Positions 1-5,738 of a stretch of 6,572 nt of DNA are shown one piece after another. Position numbers and translations under genes: made by a program. The stretch is from Desulfovibrio sp. (GTDB taxonomy: Bacteria > Desulfobacterota > Desulfovibrionia > Desulfovibrionales > Desulfovibrionaceae), in assembly GCA_003525525.1 (NCBI GenBank), contig DQED01000051.1, positions 1 to 6,572 on the forward strand, given 5' to 3'. How positions within the stretch are numbered: the first letter of the stretch is position 1; the number at the start of each line of letters is the position of its first letter. The notes beneath the pieces are model-generated. The model saw only the letters and a program-made list of their open reading frames with translations, was not told the DNA's origin and searched no databases.

Positions 1-840
1 CAGCGCGTGGGCATCATGGCCGGATCGGGCGTCGGGAAATCGACGCTGATGGGCATGATCGCGCGCAACACCAAGGCCGACGTCAACGTCATCGGGCTTG
101 TGGGCGAACGCGGCAGGGAGCTGCGGGAATTTATCGAAAAGGACTTGGGGCCCGAGGGCATGGCGCGCTCGGTGGTCGTGGTCGCGACCTCGGACAAGAG
201 CCCGCTGATACGCATGCGCGCGGCCTACGCGGCCACGGCCATGGCGGAATTTTTCCGCGACGAAGGGAGCGACGTCATCCTCATGATGGATTCCGTCACC
301 CGTTTCGCCATGGCCGGGCGCGAGGTGGGCCTGGCCGCGGGCGAGCCCCCGACCACGCGCGGCTACACGCCCTCGGTCTTCGCCCAGCTCCCGAAGCTCC
401 TGGAGCGCGCCGGCAAGAACGGCAAGGGCAGCATCACCGGCATCTACACCGTGCTCGTGGACGGCGACGACTTCAACGAGCCCATCGCCGACGCCGTGCG
501 CTCCATCCTCGACGGGCACATCGTGCTCACGCGCGACCTGGCCGACCAGGGCCACTTTCCGGCCATCGACGTGCTGCGCTCGATAAGCCGCCTGCGCTCG
601 GACGTGACGCCCAAGGACGCGCTCGGCGCGGGCCGCGAGCTCATCCGCATCCTCGCGACCTACCGCCGCGTGGAGGACATGGTGAACATCGGGGCCTACG
701 CGCGCGGGGCCAATCCCGATATCGACCGGGCCATCGACATGATCGGCCCCATCAACGACTTCCTGCGCCAGGACATCGCCGCCAGCGCCACGCTCGACGA
801 GAGCTTCGCCGCCATCACGGCCCTGGTCGGGGCCCAATAG
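1..840 (+). CDS. fliI: Flagellar protein export ATPase FliI, C-terminal part (5' end outside window)
   Basis: This is the ATPase of the flagellar type III export apparatus. In the family it forms a cytoplasmic hexamer at the base of the export gate and helps deliver rod, hook and filament subunits. The frame is open from base 1, giving 279 codons before TAG; FliI is usually about 430-450 residues, so roughly the first 160 are missing. Visible in order (residues of this fragment): Walker A GSGVGKST at 8-15, GERGRE at 35-40 carrying the probable catalytic Glu, Walker B VILMMD ending at Asp97, the GEPPTTRGYTPSVF segment near 114-127, and the C-terminal helical domain. The relatives SctN (injectisome) and F1/V-type subunits share this core. 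The GERGRE and GEPPTTRGY segments and the C-terminal region fit FliI best. No fliJ follows; the next gene is convergent and begins 4 nt past the stop. No terminator with a T-tract is visible after the stop. Confidence 0.95.
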   Translation, partial: QRVGIMAGSGVGKSTLMGMIARNTKADVNVIGLVGERGRELREFIEKDLGPEGMARSVVVVATSDKSPLIRMRAAYAATAMAEFFRDEGSDVILMMDSVTRFAMAGREVGLAAGEPPTTRGYTPSVFAQLPKLLERAGKNGKGSITGIYTVLVDGDDFNEPIADAVRSILDGHIVLTRDLADQGHFPAIDVLRSISRLRSDVTPKDALGAGRELIRILATYRRVEDMVNIGAYARGANPDIDRAIDMIGPINDFLRQDIAASATLDESFAAITALVGAQ

Positions 841-844
841 TCCG

Positions 845-1075
845 TTACGACGCCTGACGGTCCGCCGGCGGCACGTGGCCGGTGGCCGAGAGCCGCGCCT
901 CGATGCGTTCGAGCAGCACGTTTTGCCGCTCGAGCAGCTCCACCGCCCGGTTGATCTTCCAGTACCAGCACACGAGCTCCCGGCAGATCAGGAAGATCAC
1001 GAGCAAAATGAGCAGCGTGAGCAGAAACGACCACAGGCCGCCGCCGAACGTGCCGTATTCGTACCATCCGTGCAT
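845..1075 (-). CDS. Small single-pass membrane protein with C-terminal amphipathic/coiled-coil helix
   Basis: This is a 76-residue protein of unknown function; I do not recognise a named family. The N-terminus is short and glycine/aromatic-rich. One strongly hydrophobic helix spans about residues 12-31, followed by the aromatic stretch CWYWKIN (36-42). A heptad-like charged helix follows at about 40-63 (VELLERQNVLLERIEARL), then a short polar tail. This predicts an inner-membrane anchor with a cytoplasmic or periplasmic coiled-coil stub that could mediate oligomerisation or partner binding. The start is well supported: AAGGAGG at 1081-1087 lies 5 nt before ATG. The gene begins 22 nt after the MFS stop on the same strand, so co-transcription is likely. 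Its stop lies 4 nt from the fliI stop on the other strand. Overlapping plus-strand frames lack an equally good ribosome site and look like shadows. Confidence 0.75.
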   Translation of the reverse strand: MHGWYEYGTFGGGLWSFLLTLLILLVIFLICRELVCWYWKINRAVELLERQNVLLERIEARLSATGHVPPADRQAS

Positions 1076-1097
1076 GTCGCCCTCCTTGGGGAAACGA

Positions 1098-2282
1098 TCA
1101 CTTCACTGTTGACGTTTTGGCGTCGAGCCCCAGGCTCAGGGCCGTGCCGCACAGGCAGGCCGCCGCGCCCACGAGCAGAAATCCGCCGTACCCGAACGCC
1201 GCCACGGCCGCGCCGCCGAGGATCGGCCCAAGGAAGCTGCCGCTTTGCAGCGAGAGCATCATCAGGTTGGCGTTGAGGCCTCTATAGGCCGGTTCGGACA
1301 GTTCGTACATGAAGGCGTTGAGCGACGGCGAGCCCACGCCCATGCCGACGCCGAGGAGCAGCGCCGCCGCAAACGCGAGCGTCAGGCCGTGGGCGAAGTA
1401 GAGCAGCAGGAACGCGCCCGCCGTGACCAGGTAGCAGAAGCGGATCAGCCGGATTTTCGGCACGGCGTCGAAAACGCGGTTGGCGAAAATCCGCAGCAGG
1501 ATCATGCACGACATCTGGAGGGAGAAAAACACCCCGGCATGGTCGAGGCCGCGCGAGAGGAACAGGCTCTTGGCCAGGAAAAAGAGCGAGGCGAAATTGA
1601 GGTAATAGACGGCGTGGACGGCCAGGAGCTGGGCGACCGGGCGTTTGCGGGCGTTTCGCGCCATCTGCGCAAGCGTCGGCCGGCGGGCCGGCGCGTGGCC
1701 TTCGCGCCCGGCCACGCGCCGCCCGAGCACGGCGACCACGGCAAGCGCCGGGGCCAGGGCCAAAGCCATGCCGGCGTAGCCCTGGGGATAGGACAGGACC
1801 GCCGGGGAGAGCGCGTCGAAGACCGGCGGCACGAGGGAGTAGGGCAGGAGCATGGCCACGGAATACATGCCGAAGGCCTGCCCCGTGCGCGTGGGCGGGA
1901 TGACGGCCACGAGCAGGGTCATGGCCCCGGCGGAGACCAGGGACACGGCCAGGCCGTTGGCCAGGCGCACGGCGAGCAGCGCCGGCGCGGACGTGGCGTA
2001 GAGGTAGGACACGCCGCAGCCGGTGAGGATCAGGATGCCGCAGCCGGCGGCCCGCGCGGCGTTATGGACGGTGAGGAAGGGGCTGGCGAAGAGGTAGCCG
2101 GCCATGGTCGCAAGCGACGAGGCCCCGATGAGCAGTCCCCGCCAGGAGGCCGGGATGCCAAGCGCCTGGAGGTAGACGTAGAGGCTGTAGAAGACCGCGA
2201 TGTTGCAGTAGGCCAGAAAGAGCAGCAGGCACAGCCCGCTGAACTCGAAGGTGAAGATGCGGGCCTTGGGCTGCGTGTGCAT
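1098..2282 (-). CDS. Major facilitator superfamily (MFS) transporter
   Basis: This is a 394-residue polytopic inner-membrane protein, the usual MFS size. Hydrophobic segments fall at about residues 14-38, 46-70, 78-96, 98-128, 136-158, 167-188, then 217-243, 248-270, 280-298, 300-320, 340-362 and 365-386. These are two blocks of six separated by a basic central loop at about 189-215. That is the standard MFS 6+6 layout for secondary transport driven by an ion gradient. The substrate cannot be inferred; the sequence looks closest to generic sugar/drug-efflux-like MFS members. The start at 2282 puts the first helix near the N-terminus and follows a plausible promoter, although the Shine-Dalgarno is weak. 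The frame stays open upstream to 2900, but that part overlaps the 3' end and terminator of the neighbouring gene and is not membrane-like. The membrane microprotein gene follows 22 nt downstream. Confidence 0.87.
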   Translation of the reverse strand: MHTQPKARIFTFEFSGLCLLLFLAYCNIAVFYSLYVYLQALGIPASWRGLLIGASSLATMAGYLFASPFLTVHNAARAAGCGILILTGCGVSYLYATSAPALLAVRLANGLAVSLVSAGAMTLLVAVIPPTRTGQAFGMYSVAMLLPYSLVPPVFDALSPAVLSYPQGYAGMALALAPALAVVAVLGRRVAGREGHAPARRPTLAQMARNARKRPVAQLLAVHAVYYLNFASLFFLAKSLFLSRGLDHAGVFFSLQMSCMILLRIFANRVFDAVPKIRLIRFCYLVTAGAFLLLYFAHGLTLAFAAALLLGVGMGVGSPSLNAFMYELSEPAYRGLNANLMMLSLQSGSFLGPILGGAAVAAFGYGGFLLVGAAACLCGTALSLGLDAKTSTVK

Positions 2283-2303
2283 AGGGTCTCGTCGCGAGGC
2301 CGC

Positions 2304-2333
2304 CGGATAGCCCGGCGCGCGCGGCGGTGTCAA
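2304..2333 (-). promoter_or_regulatory. Predicted sigma-70 promoter of the MFS gene
   Basis: On the minus strand a perfect TTGACA (-35) at 2328-2333 is followed after 18 bp by TATCCG (-10) at 2304-2309, which keeps only the TAT half of the consensus. Transcription would start about 15 nt before the MFS ATG at 2282. It lies just beyond the terminator of the upstream operon, where a new promoter is expected. A 6-bp-arm inverted repeat, CGCCGG/CCGGCG (2301-2317), overlaps the -10 element. The call rests on pattern alone. Confidence 0.42.
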
Positions 2334-2352
2334 GGGCCGATGCGGAGGCGGC

Positions 2353-2397
2353 CCGAAAGGAAACGCGGGCGGCCCGGGGTATCCGGACCGCCCGCGT
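2353..2397 (-). terminator. Rho-independent terminator of the OMP-hydrolase-OMP operon
   Basis: Twenty bases after the TAG of the second OMP gene lies a GC-rich hairpin. The outer arms are 2363-2372 and 2388-2397 (ACGCGGGCGG pairing with CCGCCCGCGT, 10 bp). Four further pairs (2374-2377 with 2383-2386) follow after one mismatch, leaving a 5-nt loop. In the minus-strand transcript it is followed by a U-rich run read as TTTCCTTT. No T-run follows on the plus strand, so it serves the minus strand. It separates the operon from the MFS gene. Confidence 0.8.
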
Positions 2398-2416
2398 CGC
2401 TGGGTAGGGGCGTCAA

Positions 2417-3409
2417 CTAAAACTTGACGGCGAAGGAGGCGTAGACCGTGTCGCCGAGGAAGCTGTGGGTCGCGCCCAGGCCGTGGAGCCATTTGGCGAT
2501 GAGCATGACGTCCTTGCCGCCCACGGGAATGGCATAGGTGGCGGCCGGGCCGATGCCCGTGCCCGAGGAGTAAAACGACCCCATGGTCGCGCCCGCGCCC
2601 GAGTCCGGGGTGGTCTGGGCCACGAGGTAGCCCACCGCGCCCAAGGCCAGGCGTTCGTTCACGTGGTAGGCGGCGGTCCAGTCCATGTGGAGCTGGTTGC
2701 CGCTCAAATACTTGGTGGTCGCGTTCTCGGCGTTGATCATGTAGCCGGCGTTGACCGACAGCTCGAACCGCTTTTTGCTCAGCCAGGTGAAGGCCACGTT
2801 GCCGTCGAAGCTGGCGTAGTTCATGCCCAGGTTGGTGAGCTTGCTCTTGTCGTAGTAGCCCGTGGGCAAAAAGACGATGGGCGTGACGGCCAGGTGGCAT
2901 TCGCCGAAGTTCCAGCCGGCGATGACCGGCATGAGGAAGATGTCGGAAAGCCCGCCCCGGTCGCCGCCGCCGCCGAAATCCAGTTGATGCGGCATGTCGA
3001 GGCCGGTCGTGCGCGAGCGGCGGCTGTAGTCAGCGGCCACGTCGCCGGTGATGTGCTCGTTGAGGATCAGCGGCACCCCGACGCCGAGGCCCAGGAAGCC
3101 GCCCATGGCCGGCACGTCGAACAGGTAGGAGAGCTTGGTGATGTTGATCACCGAGGTGTCGTCGAGGCCGGCGAAGACGCGGCCGGCCTTGTACGTGGCG
3201 TCCATGTGGGTGGACTGGTAGAGGGTGTCGTTTCGCACGTAGAAGCCCGAGGCCGGGATAAGCCCCATGAGGAAGTCGCCGTAAGCCCCCTGGATGTAGT
3301 GGCTGGCCCCGCCTTCCACGGCCTGGGCCGGGCGTGGGGCGACGGCGAGGGCCAGGGCAAGGCACAGGGCGGCGAGGAAAAGCGGGGTGGCGTGAGGACG
3401 GTGAGGCAT
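2417..3409 (-). CDS. Outer-membrane transporter-like protein, SphA / phenol meta-pathway (Phenol_MetA_deg) family
   Basis: This is a 330-residue predicted outer-membrane beta-barrel protein. Residues 1-30 form a Sec signal peptide (basic start, LFLAALCLALALAVA core, cleavage after AQA). The mature protein opens with VEGGASHYIQGAYGDF and IPASGFY, resembling the signature of the family named from SphA, a protein linked to meta-cleavage of phenols. Alternating amphipathic strands follow, and the chain ends VKF with a terminal Phe, as typical for proteins handled by the barrel assembly machinery. Members are thought to be channels for hydrophobic compounds, but the 'phenol degradation' label is by association and nothing here shows phenol metabolism. 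ATG at 3409 was chosen over an upstream in-frame start at 3445 because AGGAAGGA (3415-3422) lies 5 nt before it and the signal peptide begins there. It is the last gene of the operon, 75 nt after the hydrolase, and is followed by a terminator. Confidence 0.88.
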   Translation of the reverse strand: MPHRPHATPLFLAALCLALALAVAPRPAQAVEGGASHYIQGAYGDFLMGLIPASGFYVRNDTLYQSTHMDATYKAGRVFAGLDDTSVINITKLSYLFDVPAMGGFLGLGVGVPLILNEHITGDVAADYSRRSRTTGLDMPHQLDFGGGGDRGGLSDIFLMPVIAGWNFGECHLAVTPIVFLPTGYYDKSKLTNLGMNYASFDGNVAFTWLSKKRFELSVNAGYMINAENATTKYLSGNQLHMDWTAAYHVNERLALGAVGYLVAQTTPDSGAGATMGSFYSSGTGIGPAATYAIPVGGKDVMLIAKWLHGLGATHSFLGDTVYASFAVKF

Positions 3410-3414
3410 GGGAA

Positions 3415-3422
3415 TCCTTCCT
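3415..3422 (-). promoter_or_regulatory. Shine-Dalgarno site deciding the SphA-like start
   Basis: AGGAAGGA on the minus strand, 5 nt before the ATG at 3409. It excludes the longer reading from 3445, which would put 12 extra residues before the signal peptide. The overlapping 10-mer AAGGATTCCC recurs before the other OMP gene of this operon. Confidence 0.75.
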
Positions 3423-3436
3423 GGGGTTATGGCTTT

Positions 3437-3468
3437 GCCCGTCACGGGGGGAGAGCCCCGCGACGGGC
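3437..3468 (-). promoter_or_regulatory. Intergenic stem-loop without T-tract, between hydrolase and SphA-like gene
   Basis: Arms 3437-3449 and 3456-3468 pair over 13 bp (GCCCGTCACGGGG with CCCCGCGACGGGC; one position is C-A on this strand and becomes a G-U wobble in the minus-strand RNA). The loop is 6 nt. Downstream in the minus-strand direction comes AAAGCC, not a U-run, so it is not a standard terminator. It lies in the 75-nt gap inside the operon. It could be an mRNA processing or stability element setting different levels of the two proteins, or a leaky terminator. Confidence 0.55.
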
Positions 3469-3484
3469 GTTGGCCGGGTCAGCG

Positions 3485-4603
3485 TCAGGGCATGGCCGCG
3501 GGCTTGGCTGTGGCGGTCACGTCAAGGTAATCGGGGGCGAGCTTCGTGGGGATGTTTTGCATGGTTGTTCCGGCCTTGGCCAGAGCTTCCTTCAGGTCCA
3601 CGTAGCGCCAATTCTTGTTGTCGTAGGTGCGGAAGTAGTAGCGGCCGCGCGCCGTGTCCACCGCCCCGACCCACTGAGTGACGTCGCGCACGATCCCGGC
3701 CGGCGAGACGTCGCGCACGGTCCCCATGGGAATGTCCACGTTGTCGATGATGGTCATGGCCAGGGCCAGCCCGGCGTCGGGACCGGTCACGGGGGAGGCT
3801 GTCTGGGTCAGGGCCACCATGCGCAGGAAGCGGCTCGGCGGGGTGAAGTCCCCGGGCAGCCCGAGCATGCCCGAGCCCTGGCCCGTGGGATCGATCTTGA
3901 AGCCGGCGAGGTCCTTGGGCGCGGCGTTGACCGCCGAGAGGTTGACGAAGTTGCTCAGGTAGATGCGCATCCAGTCGAAGTCCGGGGCGTTGGTGAGTAC
4001 GCCCAGGGGGTTGTCATGAACCTTCGTCTGGCCGCCGACATGCTCGATGACGATGCTGTCGCCGGTGGCATCGTGGACGGTGAAGTGCAGGGGCAGCGGG
4101 CCCACGGTGATGCCCTTGGAGGCGGACGGTCCCTGGCACACGCGCACCTGGGCGAGGCCCGTCCGCACCTCGGCCACGGTGGCGAACTGGGACAGGAGCC
4201 AGTTGACCACTTCGTACTGGGCGATGGTCCGACCGGCCTCGGCCGGCTCAAAGGAAGCGTAGCCGGCGAAGCCGGGGAACAGCAGGCCGCCGGCCACCAG
4301 CCCCTTTTCGTTGACGCCGTCGATGAGGATGGGAACGCCATGGGAATTCATGCCGATAAAGCCGTATTTGGCCGTGAAGGGCAGGCCCTTGGACGAGCCG
4401 TCGGGCAGGGTGCCGACAAAGGTCGTGCCCTTGGGCACCACGGACACGCCGGCTTCTTGCTGTTCGGCGTATTCCATGGTGCGGGCGTAGATGACGTCGC
4501 CGTCCGTGGTTTTGAGCCGGATGCTGGTGCAGGCGTCGGCGCGGCCGAGCGCGGCCAGGGTGACGACGGCGACGGCCAGGGCGGCCAGGGAGCGCGAGCG
4601 CAT
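3485..4603 (-). CDS. Exported Ntn-hydrolase, choloylglycine hydrolase / linear amide C-N hydrolase family
   Basis: This is a 372-residue enzyme predicted to hydrolyse a linear amide bond in the periplasm. Residues 1-24 are a Sec signal (MRSRSL, hydrophobic core, cleavage after ADA), so removal leaves Cys25 as the first residue, the N-terminal nucleophile of this family. Other family landmarks: ARTMEY with Arg41 and Glu44 (the Asp position of bile salt hydrolases, often Glu in this subfamily), DGVNEKGL with Asn98, VLTNAPDFDW with Asn205, and GSGMLGLPGDFTPPSRFLR with Arg258. All expected active-site regions are present, so it looks functional. Known members act on conjugated bile salts, penicillin V or N-acyl homoserine lactones; the substrate here is unknown, and a bile-salt role is only one possibility. 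ATG at 4603 has AAGGAGA at 4612-4618. The gene starts 19 nt after the first OMP gene, so the two are surely co-transcribed. Confidence 0.92.
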   Translation of the reverse strand: MRSRSLAALAVAVVTLAALGRADACTSIRLKTTDGDVIYARTMEYAEQQEAGVSVVPKGTTFVGTLPDGSSKGLPFTAKYGFIGMNSHGVPILIDGVNEKGLVAGGLLFPGFAGYASFEPAEAGRTIAQYEVVNWLLSQFATVAEVRTGLAQVRVCQGPSASKGITVGPLPLHFTVHDATGDSIVIEHVGGQTKVHDNPLGVLTNAPDFDWMRIYLSNFVNLSAVNAAPKDLAGFKIDPTGQGSGMLGLPGDFTPPSRFLRMVALTQTASPVTGPDAGLALAMTIIDNVDIPMGTVRDVSPAGIVRDVTQWVGAVDTARGRYYFRTYDNKNWRYVDLKEALAKAGTTMQNIPTKLAPDYLDVTATAKPAAMP

Positions 4604-4622
4604 GTTCGGGGTCTCCTTCGGG

Positions 4623-5495
4623 TTAGAACAGTTTCGGGATGATCGGCGTGATGCTCAGCTTGAACGTCCACTCCGTGCCCGCGTCCCGGGGCCGGATGAC
4701 GGAGTAGTCGGCTTCGGCGGCGATCTTGACCGGCAGCTTGCCCAGCTTGACGAGCTTGGCCACGCCCAGGCCCACGGGCAGGGTCAGGGCCTTGTCCGTG
4801 TCCTTTTGCGTCCAGTCGATGAGCACGTTGGGCGACATGCCGACCTGCCAGGTGGGGGCCGGCGAGTACCAGATGAAATACTGCGCCTTGGTCAGGCTCA
4901 CTTCCTTGCGCGAGGGGTCTCCTCCCACGGACCACCATTGTTGCGGGAAAACGCCCACCACCCAGGTTTCGTCCATGTACACGGCGGCGAACGCGCCGCC
5001 GAGCTGCCACTTGCCGTCGCCGAGGTGCTTGTCCGTGGCCGTGGGGAAAACGGCCGTGGGCCCGAGGCCGAACAGGAACTTCGAAGCGCCGGAGCTCGGC
5101 GCGACCATGGCCATGAACTCGGCGTCGCCCAGGCCGAATTTGTAATCGACATTTTTGAGGCTGGCGGGATAGGGCGTGTTGTAGACCGGCAGCACCGGCC
5201 GGGCGATGAGGCGGTAGTCGCTGGACAGGTCGAAGGTGAGCACGGGCTGGAAATTATAGTTGAACTGCGTCCGTTCCTCCTTGAACGGTCCGCCTTTGGG
5301 GGATTGGAGCAGGTTCAGGTTGAACTGGTTGGTGATCATCCAGAGGCTGCCGATGGGATTGCTCGATTCCTGGGTCAGCTTCTGCATCTCCTGCTGGTCT
5401 GGCGAGGGCGCTGCGGCATTGGCGTCGGGCATGCTTGAAAAAATGGAGAAGAGCGTCACGCAACACAGCGCGAACAAGAGGATTTTGCGGGTCAT
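4623..5495 (-). CDS. Predicted outer-membrane transporter-like protein (family often mislabelled 'neuromedin U')
   Basis: This is a 290-residue exported protein. Residues 1-27 or 28 form a signal peptide (MTRKILLF, hydrophobic core, cleavage near ANA-A). The mature part holds motifs I recognise from a bacterial barrel-like family found beside transport and degradation genes: SNPIGSLW near residue 45, RTQFNYNFQPVLTF, FGLGD, GPTAVFPTATDKHLGDGKW, WVVGVFPQQWWS and QYFIWY. The chain ends PKLF with a terminal Phe, as in outer-membrane barrels. The 'neuromedin U' name seen in databases is an annotation artefact. The role is probably an outer-membrane pore or channel, ligand unknown. The start at 5495 is chosen because the signal peptide begins there and AAGGA (5506-5510) lies 10 nt upstream; an in-frame extension to 5627 has no export signal at its end. 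It is the first gene of the operon, 19 nt before the hydrolase. Confidence 0.87.
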   Translation of the reverse strand: MTRKILLFALCCVTLFSIFSSMPDANAAAPSPDQQEMQKLTQESSNPIGSLWMITNQFNLNLLQSPKGGPFKEERTQFNYNFQPVLTFDLSSDYRLIARPVLPVYNTPYPASLKNVDYKFGLGDAEFMAMVAPSSGASKFLFGLGPTAVFPTATDKHLGDGKWQLGGAFAAVYMDETWVVGVFPQQWWSVGGDPSRKEVSLTKAQYFIWYSPAPTWQVGMSPNVLIDWTQKDTDKALTLPVGLGVAKLVKLGKLPVKIAAEADYSVIRPRDAGTEWTFKLSITPIIPKLF

Positions 5496-5532
5496 GTTTC
5501 GGGAATCCTTGTGGTTGCAAGTGGATAAGTGC

Positions 5533-5563
5533 AGAATACGACCGCCTGGAAGCTTCGCTCGAA
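5533..5563 (-). promoter_or_regulatory. Weak candidate promoter of the OMP-hydrolase-OMP operon
   Basis: On the minus strand TATTCT (5533-5538, 4 of 6 consensus bases) could be a -10 element. The best upstream -35, TTCGAG (5558-5563), has only 3 of 6 bases and a long 19-bp spacer. A poor -35 would fit an activator-dependent promoter, with the palindrome at 5578-5596 lying just upstream at about -52 to -70. No convincing sigma-54 GG/GC pair was found. Confidence 0.25.
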
Positions 5564-5577
5564 CTGTGCGCGCCGCG

Positions 5578-5596
5578 TTGCCGTGCAGCACGGCAA
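5578..5596. promoter_or_regulatory. Perfect 19-bp palindrome, candidate operator
   Basis: TTGCCGTGC at 5578-5586, one central base (A5587), and GCACGGCAA at 5588-5596 form an uninterrupted inverted repeat in the divergent intergenic region. It lies 82 bp upstream of the first OMP ATG and 142 bp upstream of the lipoprotein ATG. Neither side carries an adjacent T-run of terminator type, which favours a site for a dimeric DNA-binding protein. No regulator gene is in the window, and I cannot assign a family. A short AAAAG/CTTTT repeat (5595-5606) abuts it. Confidence 0.55.
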
Positions 5597-5655
5597 AAGT
5601 CCTTTTCCTACAGCTTGATTGAACCATGAAGCACGCCCGATGTCCAGCCTGCGCA

Positions 5656-5685
5656 TTGACCCCGCGCCCCCGTGGACGCTAAAGG
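5656..5685 (+). promoter_or_regulatory. Candidate promoter of the lipoprotein-thioesterase genes
   Basis: TTGACC (5656-5661, 5 of 6 -35 bases) lies 18 bp from TAAAGG (5680-5685), a weak -10. Transcription would start near 5692, about 47 nt before the lipoprotein ATG. Assigned by pattern only. Confidence 0.35.
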
Positions 5686-5689
5686 TTTG

Positions 5690-5710
5690 ACGCGGCCATC
5701 CCGGCCGCGT
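5690..5710 (+). promoter_or_regulatory. Leader hairpin before the lipoprotein gene
   Basis: ACGCGGCC (5690-5697) pairs perfectly with GGCCGCGT (5703-5710) around a 5-nt loop. It sits at the predicted transcript start, 16 nt before the TAGGAGG ribosome site (5727-5733), so it would not mask that site. No T-run follows on either strand. It could protect the 5' end of the mRNA or be a chance GC-rich repeat. Confidence 0.35.
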
Positions 5711-5738
5711 TCCCGTCGCATCGCCCTAGGAGGCCCCC

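Noticed and set aside
1..840. Injectisome ATPase SctN instead of FliI
   Set aside because: The motifs and C-terminal part match FliI better, and no secretion-system genes are visible nearby; the upstream context is, however, outside the window.
1245..2420. Long plus-strand open frame opposite the MFS gene
   Set aside because: Its translation is a low-complexity Arg/Gly/Gln/His-rich chain typical of the complement of a GC-rich membrane protein gene, and it runs through the MFS promoter and the operon terminator.
2283..2900. N-terminal extension of the MFS frame to give a 600-residue protein
   Set aside because: The extension reads through the 3' part of the SphA-like gene and the hairpin terminator, and is not membrane-like. 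The start at 2282 places the first helix as expected.
3485..4603. Calling the hydrolase a bile salt hydrolase
   Set aside because: The family motif set is shared by acylases with several substrates, and the Arg-Thr-Met-Glu variant and the environmental-type host give no reason to prefer bile salts.
2465..4642. Very long open frame on the plus strand (about 725 codons) antisense to the operon
   Set aside because: It is a shadow frame produced by GC-rich codon bias of the real minus-strand genes. Its translation is rich in Gly, Ala, His, Arg and Val without domains, and it lacks the ribosome sites and motifs that the minus-strand genes clearly have.
5578..5606. Palindrome as a transcription terminator
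   Set aside because: No T-run directly follows the stem on either strand, and no gene ends next to it.
5496..5627. 44-residue N-terminal extension of the first barrel protein
   Set aside because: It would bury the obvious signal peptide in the interior and would cover the palindrome and control region.
5626..5682. Possible 18-codon peptide with a CPAC motif on the plus strand
   Set aside because: No ribosome site precedes the ATG and it overlaps the predicted -35 region. There is no support beyond an open frame of chance length.
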